Assembly: GCA_023441105.1 (NCBI GenBank)
Contig: JAEZQX010000381.1
Span: 1-9,673 of the forward strand
Length of the DNA stretch: 9,673 bases
Direction of reading: 5' to 3'
Origin: Pseudomonadota bacterium
GTDB lineage: Bacteria > Pseudomonadota > Gammaproteobacteria > Burkholderiales > Burkholderiaceae
The notes under the pieces are model-generated. The model was not told where the DNA came from and did not search any database. It saw only the letters and a list, made by a program, of their open reading frames with translations. A program made the position numbers and the translations under genes. Each line of letters begins with the position of its first letter. Positions within the stretch are counted from its first letter, which is position 1. Below, in pieces: positions 6,382 to 9,673 of this stretch.

Positions 6382-6782
6382 GGATGTCCGCCGTCGTGAA
6401 GAACAGCGGTGATGCGCACGAGGCAACGGTACAGACCGAGAGCCTGGCGAAAATCGTCGCGATCCCCGGCAAGCCGGGGGGCGGCTCATCCGTCAACGGT
6501 GGCGAGCTCCTGCTGCTCGCGCTTGCCACCTGCTACTGCAACGACCTGTATCGCGAAGCGGCGCGGCTGGGCATTGCGATCGACGGGGTCGAAGTGCAGG
6601 TCGCCGCGGAGTTCCCGGGAGTGGGCCTGGCGGCCAAGGACATCTGCTACCGCGCGCAGGTCTCGTCCACGGCGTCCGCTGCGGCCATTGCCGACCTGTT
6701 GCAGCAGACCGACGCGGTGGCGGAAGTGCACAACACGCTGCGCTCGGCTACGGCGGTACAGCTGGTCGCCGGGTCGTCATGA
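6378..6782 (+). CDS. OsmC-like protein lacking the usual second cysteine
   Basis: OsmC/Ohr-superfamily protein of 134 aa, a family of thiol peroxidases for organic hydroperoxides. The core helix is NGGELLLLALATCYCNDLYR (40-59): Glu43 and Cys52 fall where OsmC proteins keep their glutamate and peroxidatic cysteine, with an extra Cys54. The second, resolving cysteine, normally in a C-P-V motif before the last strands, is absent: that region reads TDAVAEVHNTLRSA (111-124). A third cysteine, Cys90, lies in the middle. This corresponds to an OsmC-like subgroup rather than classical Ohr, so peroxidase activity is uncertain. ATG at 6378 overlaps the SRPBCC stop. The stop TGA (6780-6782) overlaps a further ATG at 6779 that opens an 18-codon mini-ORF. 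Confidence 0.88.
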   Translation: MRMSAVVKNSGDAHEATVQTESLAKIVAIPGKPGGGSSVNGGELLLLALATCYCNDLYREAARLGIAIDGVEVQVAAEFPGVGLAAKDICYRAQVSSTASAAAIADLLQQTDAVAEVHNTLRSATAVQLVAGSS

Positions 6783-6835
6783 GCGGACCGTCCCTACACC
6801 ATCGCCAGGCGTACGAGGCCAGGTTGCGCGAGTAG
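6779..6835 (+). CDS. Possible 18-codon mini-ORF coupled to the OsmC-like gene
   Basis: ATG at 6779 overlaps the OsmC-like stop as ATGA, the same coupling geometry used by two other gene pairs in the window. It encodes MSGPSLHHRQAYEARLRE and then stops at TAG (6833-6835). It could be a leader peptide, the decayed start of a lost gene, or chance. I recognise no family. There is no Shine-Dalgarno, so any translation would depend on reinitiation. The continuing sequence has no good frame until 6927. Confidence 0.25.
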   Translation: MSGPSLHHRQAYEARLRE

Positions 6836-6856
6836 GATTTCCTGCGGTAGCGGGTA

Positions 6857-6869
6857 GACACCAAGTGTC
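6857..6869 (+). other. Small perfect hairpin in the 6783-6926 intergenic region
   Basis: GACAC and GTGTC form a 5-bp perfect stem around a CAA loop. The 3' arm plus the next base (6866-6870, TGTCG) could instead pair with CGACG at 6895-6899, the 3' arm of the terminator-like hairpin. That would give mutually exclusive structures. In GC-rich DNA such short complementarity is common, so this is only suggestive. Confidence 0.25.
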
Positions 6870-6886
6870 GCGACCTGCGCCCTTTC

Positions 6887-6906
6887 CGTCGTTTCGACGT
6901 TTTCTT
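6887..6906 (+). terminator. Weak intrinsic terminator or attenuator hairpin
   Basis: CGTCG (6887-6891) and CGACG (6895-6899) form a perfect 5-bp stem with a TTT loop, followed directly by TTTTCTT (6900-6906). T runs are rare in this GC-rich window, so the combination stands out. The stem is short, so termination is probably partial. It ends 20 nt before the ATG at 6927 and 9 nt before that gene's AGGAG, so it separates the OsmC-side transcript from the SnoaL-side one or acts as an attenuator for the latter. Confidence 0.45.
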
Positions 6907-6926
6907 CCGATCCTCAGGAGACGAAC

Positions 6927-7325
6927 ATGGGAACGAGCAGCGACTTCGTGAAAGGTCTCTACGACGCGTTCGCCAGGGGCGATGTCGGCACCGTGCTGGC
7001 GGCACTGGACGCCGAAATCGAGTGGCGCGAGGCGGAGAATTACCCCTACTCCGCCGGCAACCCCTATGTCGGGCCGCAGGCGGTGGTGGAAGGCGTCCTC
7101 AAGCCACTGACTGCCGACGTCGACGGCTTCACGATCCATCCCGCCAATTTCATCGACGGCGACGACACCGTCGTCGTCGAAGGCCGCTACACCGGTCGGT
7201 TCAAGGCGAGCGGCACGGCGTTCGACGCGCAGTTCGCGCATGTCTGGCAATTGCGCGGCGGCAAGGTGGTCAGGTTCCAGCAGTACACCGATTCGCAGCA
7301 GTGGTCAAAGGCCGCGGCGGGGTGA
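6927..7325 (+). CDS. NTF2-like / SnoaL-type protein
   Basis: Protein of 132 aa with the NTF2-like cone fold. The first helix is SSDFVKGLYDAFARGDVGTV (4-23), with the family's Y-x-A-F-x-x-G-D pattern. It is followed by a strand with acidic and aromatic pocket residues (AEIEWREAENYPY, 29-41), NPYVGPQAVVEGVL (45-58), and closing strands TVVVEGRYTGRF (81-92) and FAHVWQLRGGKVVRFQQYTD (103-122). The last stretch is the classic SnoaL-like ending. Such proteins are small-molecule isomerases, cyclases or binding proteins; the ligand is unknown. ATG at 6927 has AGGAG at 6916-6920, 6 nt away. The hydrolase gene follows after 25 nt. Expression may be limited by the terminator-like hairpin just upstream. 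Confidence 0.9.
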   Translation: MGTSSDFVKGLYDAFARGDVGTVLAALDAEIEWREAENYPYSAGNPYVGPQAVVEGVLKPLTADVDGFTIHPANFIDGDDTVVVEGRYTGRFKASGTAFDAQFAHVWQLRGGKVVRFQQYTDSQQWSKAAAG

Positions 7326-7350
7326 GCAACCGCAGACGGAAGAAAGTTCC

Positions 7351-8151
7351 ATGAGGCTCATGCCCTTCTTTCGTGAAGCCGGTTCGGGTCCCGGCGTTGT
7401 CTGCCTGCATTCCAACGCGAGCGCGTCGGCGCAGTGGAAGATGCTCATGGAGCTGCTGGCTCCGCAGTTCCACGTGCTGGCGCCGGATACGCTCGGCGCC
7501 GGCAAGAGTCCCGCGTGGCCCGCTGATCGGGCCATCGTCCTCGACGACGAGGTGGAGCTGCTCGCGCCGATCTTCGAGATGGCTGGCACGCCCTTCCATC
7601 TGGTCGGTCATTCCTATGGCGCCGCCATCGCGCTTCGTGCCGCGCTGACGCTGCGGCCAAGGATCAAGACGCTTTGCGTCTATGAACCGACCTTCTTCTC
7701 GCTGCTGGAGGAGGAAGCGCCGGGCCAGCCCGCGGGACAGGGGATCCGCCGCACGGCCATCGATGCCGCGGCGCTGGTCGAGGCGGGTCGACCGCATGCC
7801 GCCGCCGAACGGTTCATCGACTACTGGATGGGGCAAGGGACCTGGTCCGGCATGCCGGCTGCCCGCCAGGAGGTGGTGGCCGGCTCCATGGCGAACATCG
7901 GCGGCTGGGCCGGTGCGTTGTGGGCGGAGGATACGCCGCTGCGGGCCTTCCGGTCGCTCGACCTGCCCGTGCTGTACATGACCGGTGGCCGATCGCCCGA
8001 CTCCTCGCGCGGTGTCGCCCGGCTGCTGACCGGCGCCCTCCCCAACCTCTCGCAGGTGGAGTTCGCGGACCTCGGACACATGGCGCCGGTCACGGATCCG
8101 GAACGGATCAACGACGCCATCCTGCAGTTCCTCATGCGGCATCGCGAGTAG
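7351..8151 (+). CDS. Alpha/beta hydrolase
   Basis: Predicted cytoplasmic hydrolase of 266 aa, full length for the fold, with no signal peptide. The nucleophile elbow is VGHSYGAA (85-92), with Ser88 as nucleophile. The oxyanion-hole loop is CLHSNASAS (18-26). The catalytic histidine is His243 in DLGHMAPVTDP (240-250). The acid is probably Asp217 in the loop TGGRSPDSSR (211-220), which follows the strand DLPVLYM. A variable cap region lies at about 115-200. The family includes esterases, C-C bond hydrolases, haloperoxidases and epoxide hydrolases; nothing here picks one. ATG at 7351 is preceded by a purine-rich GGAAGAAAG stretch (7339-7346 region). The upstream extension of this frame overlaps the SnoaL gene and is not credible. 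The 25-nt gap to the SnoaL gene suggests co-transcription. Confidence 0.92.
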   Translation: MRLMPFFREAGSGPGVVCLHSNASASAQWKMLMELLAPQFHVLAPDTLGAGKSPAWPADRAIVLDDEVELLAPIFEMAGTPFHLVGHSYGAAIALRAALTLRPRIKTLCVYEPTFFSLLEEEAPGQPAGQGIRRTAIDAAALVEAGRPHAAAERFIDYWMGQGTWSGMPAARQEVVAGSMANIGGWAGALWAEDTPLRAFRSLDLPVLYMTGGRSPDSSRGVARLLTGALPNLSQVEFADLGHMAPVTDPERINDAILQFLMRHRE

Positions 8152-8182
8152 CACGCGGGCGCGTGGAATACTTGCGGCTCGC

Positions 8183-8203
8183 GCCCCTCATCCAGCGAGG
8201 GGC
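8183..8203 (+). other. GC-rich stem-loop abutting the Rid gene ribosome binding site
   Basis: GCCCCTC (8183-8189) and GAGGGGC (8197-8203) form a perfect 7-bp stem with a 7-nt loop. There is no T tract, so it is not a standard intrinsic terminator. The Shine-Dalgarno AGAGGAG (8205-8211) starts 2 nt after the stem. A second hairpin, CACGC/GCGTG with a GGGC loop (8152-8165), lies directly after the hydrolase stop in the same 70-nt gap. The pair may mark a transcript boundary, protect an mRNA 3' end, or shape translation of the downstream gene. Confidence 0.4.
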
Positions 8204-8221
8204 AAGAGGAGCTTGCATCTC

Positions 8222-8605
8222 ATGACCAGACGACTCATCGGTTCCGGCTCGACCTTCGAGGACCGCATCGGCTATTCGCGCGCCGTGGTCGCCGGCGACT
8301 GGGTATTCGTGTCGGGCACCACCGGCTTCGACTATGCCACGATGTCCATCGCGGACGACGTCGTCGAGCAGGCCCGCCAATGCCTGGCGAATATCGAGAA
8401 GGCCTTGCGCGAGGCCGGCGCCAGCTTGCGCGACGTCGTGCGCGTAACCTACGTGCTGCCGGAGGTGGCGGACTTCGAGCCGTGCTGGCCGGTCCTGCGA
8501 CAGCACTTCGACGCGGTGCGCCCGGCAGCGATGATGATCTCCGCCGGCCTCGCGGACCCGCGCATGAAGATCGAGATCGAGGTCACTGCCCTGAAGCAAT
8601 CATGA
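8222..8605 (+). CDS. Rid-family (YjgF/YER057c/UK114) protein lacking the catalytic arginine
   Basis: Small cytoplasmic protein of 127 aa with the Rid fold, normally a homotrimer with ligand sites between subunits. Visible: GYSRAVVAGDWVFVSGTTGF (17-36), QARQCLANIEKALREAGASL (50-69), DVVRVTYVLPEVADFEPCWP (71-90), and the closing strand MKIEIEVTAL. In E. coli RidA the imine/enamine deaminase activity needs Arg105 in the P-A-R-S segment. Here the aligned stretch is RPAAMMISAGLADPRMK (100-116), with Ala103 at that position. It therefore belongs to a Rid subgroup unlikely to deaminate 2-aminoacrylate, and its true activity is unknown. ATG at 8222 has AGAGGAG 10 nt upstream; a TTG at 8213 is too close to that site. 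The stop overlaps the GNAT start (ATGA). Confidence 0.9.
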   Translation: MTRRLIGSGSTFEDRIGYSRAVVAGDWVFVSGTTGFDYATMSIADDVVEQARQCLANIEKALREAGASLRDVVRVTYVLPEVADFEPCWPVLRQHFDAVRPAAMMISAGLADPRMKIEIEVTALKQS

Positions 8606-9036
8606 TCGAAGCCTACGACGACGGGCGCCACCGGAACGAGGTGGTTGCGCTATGGCAGGCGGTCTTCCGCTACGACGCGCCTCACAACGCGCCGGCGCTG
8701 GTGATCGACAGGAAGCTTGCCGCGGGCGACGGGCTGTTCTTCGTGGCATGCCGCGACGCGCGGGTGGTCGGCACCATCCTCGCCGGCTACGATGGCCATC
8801 GGGGCTGGCTCTACTCGGTTGCGGTCGACCCACGACACCGGCATGCGCGCATCGGCACCGCGCTGGTGCAGCATGCCGAGCGGGCGCTGACCACACTCGG
8901 CTGCGTCAAGATCAACCTCCAGATCATCGGCGGCAATCATCAGGTGACCGACTTCTATCGGTCGCTCGGCTATGCGGTGGAGGACCGGATCAGCATGGGT
9001 CGCCGCGTGCCACAAAATATAACCGGCGCCCCTTAG
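8602..9036 (+). CDS. YpeA-like GNAT family N-acetyltransferase
   Basis: Cytoplasmic acetyltransferase of 144 aa using acetyl-CoA. It resembles E. coli YpeA as I recall it: an early VALWQ segment, IDRKLAAGDGLFFVA (35-49), the hallmark VVGTILAGYDGHRGWLY (55-71), the strand SVAVDPRHR (72-80), then CVKINLQI (101-108) and the terminal FYRSLGYAVEDRISMGRR (118-135). The pyrophosphate-binding loop RHARIGTAL (80-88) follows the R-x-x-G-x-G/A pattern, except that the first glycine is Arg83. YpeA proteins have no settled substrate. The start at 8602 overlaps the Rid stop by 4 nt, so the two are translationally coupled and perhaps act on related metabolites. No obvious terminator follows the stop. Confidence 0.92.
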   Translation: MIEAYDDGRHRNEVVALWQAVFRYDAPHNAPALVIDRKLAAGDGLFFVACRDARVVGTILAGYDGHRGWLYSVAVDPRHRHARIGTALVQHAERALTTLGCVKINLQIIGGNHQVTDFYRSLGYAVEDRISMGRRVPQNITGAP

Positions 9037-9043
9037 GCTTTCC

Positions 9044-9073
9044 TTGCGCAGCCTCTGCCGGCTGCGACAGAAT
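9044..9073 (+). promoter_or_regulatory. Possible sigma-70-like promoter for the AHSA1-type gene
   Basis: TTGCGC (9044-9049) and CAGAAT (9068-9073) are separated by 18 nt. The -10 matches TATAAT at four of six positions and the -35 keeps only TTG. The -10 context (9063-9079) agrees at 13 of 17 positions with that at 4446-4462. It lies in the 95-nt gap after the GNAT gene, with a predicted leader of about 50 nt. This is consistent with the last gene having its own start of transcription. Confidence 0.35.
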
Positions 9074-9131
9074 CACCGCTTGCAGCACCTGCCGCCCCGC
9101 AGGAGCAGTTGCATGTGGTGCGGAGGCCAGC

Positions 9132-9605
9132 ATGCCGCAGGAGCCCGACTCGATCACCCATGAGATTGCGGTCCGGCTGCCGCCTCCCGAATCGTTCCGC
9201 CTCTTCACCCGCGGCTTCGGCTCCTGGTGGCCGCTGGAATACACCTGGTCGGCGAAGGTCCTGGAGTCGATCTCCATCGAGCCGTTCGAAGGCGGCCACT
9301 GCAGCGAGGAAGGACCGCACGGATTCCGCTGCGACTGGGGACGAGTGCTGGTGTGGTCGCCACCGCAGCGGCTGGTCCTCGCCTGGCAGATCGGCCCGCA
9401 TCGCGAACCGCAGCCGGATCCGGAGAAGGCCAGCACGGTGGAAATGCTCTTCCGACCCGACGAGAACGGCGGCACCCGCCTGCTCCTGGCACACCGCGAC
9501 TTCCGCCGCCATGGCCGGGGAGCCTCCCGCTACCGCAAGGCGCTTGCCGGCGAGGCGGGGTGGCCGTGGATATTGGGGCGGTTCATGGAGGCCGCTCATT
9601 CCTGA
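9132..9605 (+). CDS. SRPBCC family protein, AHSA1-like
   Basis: Protein of 157 aa with the AHSA1-like (Aha1 C-terminal type) SRPBCC fold. It opens SITHEIAVRLPPPESFRLFT (7-26), continues with the aromatic GFGSWWPLEYTWS (28-40), LESISIEPFEGGHCSEEG (44-61), a DWGRVLVWSPPQRLVLAWQI pair of strands (68-87), VEMLFRPDENGGTRLLLAHR (103-122), and a C-terminal helix YRKALAGEAGWPWILGRF (134-151). The W-G-R-V-L-x-W-x-P-P-x-R-L-V-x-x-W pattern is the family signature. Members bind or process hydrophobic ligands; none is assigned. ATG at 9132 has GGAGG (9122-9126), 5 nt upstream. The frame is open well upstream into the GNAT gene, but that part is a shadow. It is clearly a different subfamily from the SRPBCC protein at 5959. 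Confidence 0.88.
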   Translation: MPQEPDSITHEIAVRLPPPESFRLFTRGFGSWWPLEYTWSAKVLESISIEPFEGGHCSEEGPHGFRCDWGRVLVWSPPQRLVLAWQIGPHREPQPDPEKASTVEMLFRPDENGGTRLLLAHRDFRRHGRGASRYRKALAGEAGWPWILGRFMEAAHS

Positions 9606-9673
9606 TTGCTTGGTTGGCGCGCGTAGGCGGTGGCGACGGGTGTCGCAGGCATGGGCTGACAGTGGTTCACGGG
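9596..9673 (-). other. Tentative 3' end of a convergent gene, or non-coding right edge
   Basis: On the reverse strand one frame is open from the window edge to a TGA complementary to 9596-9598, ending ...TAYARQPSNQE. If real, it is the C-terminal tail of a gene converging on the AHSA1-type gene and overlapping its end by about 10 nt. The stretch is only 25 codons, and other frames are open too, so this is weak. The same segment holds a GCGAC/GTCGC hairpin (9633-9646) without a T tract. Confidence 0.15.

Noticed and set aside
5062..6489. Long reverse-strand open frame (475 codons) opposite the cupin, GST and SRPBCC genes
   Set aside because: Low-complexity Arg/Ala/Gly-rich translation without motifs; it is covered by three recognisable + strand genes with ribosome binding sites or tight coupling.
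9033..9599. Reverse-strand frame of 188 codons opposite the AHSA1-type gene
   Set aside because: No recognisable domain; the + strand gene has GGAGG upstream and clear SRPBCC signature residues.
1..9673. CRISPR array, tRNA, rRNA, insertion sequence or prophage genes
   Set aside because: No regularly spaced repeats, clover-leaf-like segments, transposase motifs or terminal inverted repeats were seen on either strand.

Overview
The window is GC-rich (roughly two-thirds G+C by eye). Every gene I can support lies on the + strand except for a very tentative reverse-strand tail at the right edge. Codon use, the GTG/TTG starts and the protein families suggest a high-GC proteobacterium, most likely a betaproteobacterium of the Burkholderiales. 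That placement is an inference from style and no rRNA is present to confirm it.

Left part (1-4039): the 3' end of a periplasmic solute-binding protein gene, followed by a complete livH-livM-livG-livF set. Together they form a branched-chain amino acid type (HAAT/LIV) ABC importer. The binding protein captures the solute, LivH and LivM form the membrane channel, and LivG and LivF are the two ATPases. livM/livG and livG/livF overlap by 4 nt. All four complete genes use GTG or TTG starts. The solute cannot be read from the sequence: such importers carry amino acids, amides, urea or aromatic acids.

Middle part (4048-6782): six small genes packed closely behind livF. They encode a DUF1801 protein, a four-helix DUF4345 membrane protein, a small cupin, a glutathione S-transferase-like protein, an SRPBCC (START-fold) protein and an OsmC-like protein. 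The last two are joined by an ATGA overlap. DUF1801 starts 8 nt after livF, so the first of these may be read from the liv transcript. A weak promoter-like element lies before the DUF4345 gene.

Boundary (6783-6926): a 144-nt stretch with an 18-codon mini-ORF coupled to the OsmC stop, a small hairpin, and a 5-bp hairpin followed by TTTTCTT. The last looks like a weak intrinsic terminator or attenuator just before the next ribosome binding site.

Right part (6927-9605): an NTF2-like/SnoaL protein, an alpha/beta hydrolase, a Rid-family protein lacking the usual catalytic arginine and coupled by ATGA to a YpeA-like GNAT acetyltransferase, then an AHSA1-type SRPBCC protein with its own possible promoter. 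The last 68 bases hold no gene I can assert.

Taken together this is an ordinary solute importer followed by a run of small stress, detoxification and ligand-binding folds. I see no mobile element, CRISPR array, tRNA or rRNA. I do not see clear evidence of a wholly new system. The more interesting points are the catalytically altered family members (Rid, OsmC, cupin), the asymmetric ATPase pair and the possible attenuator.
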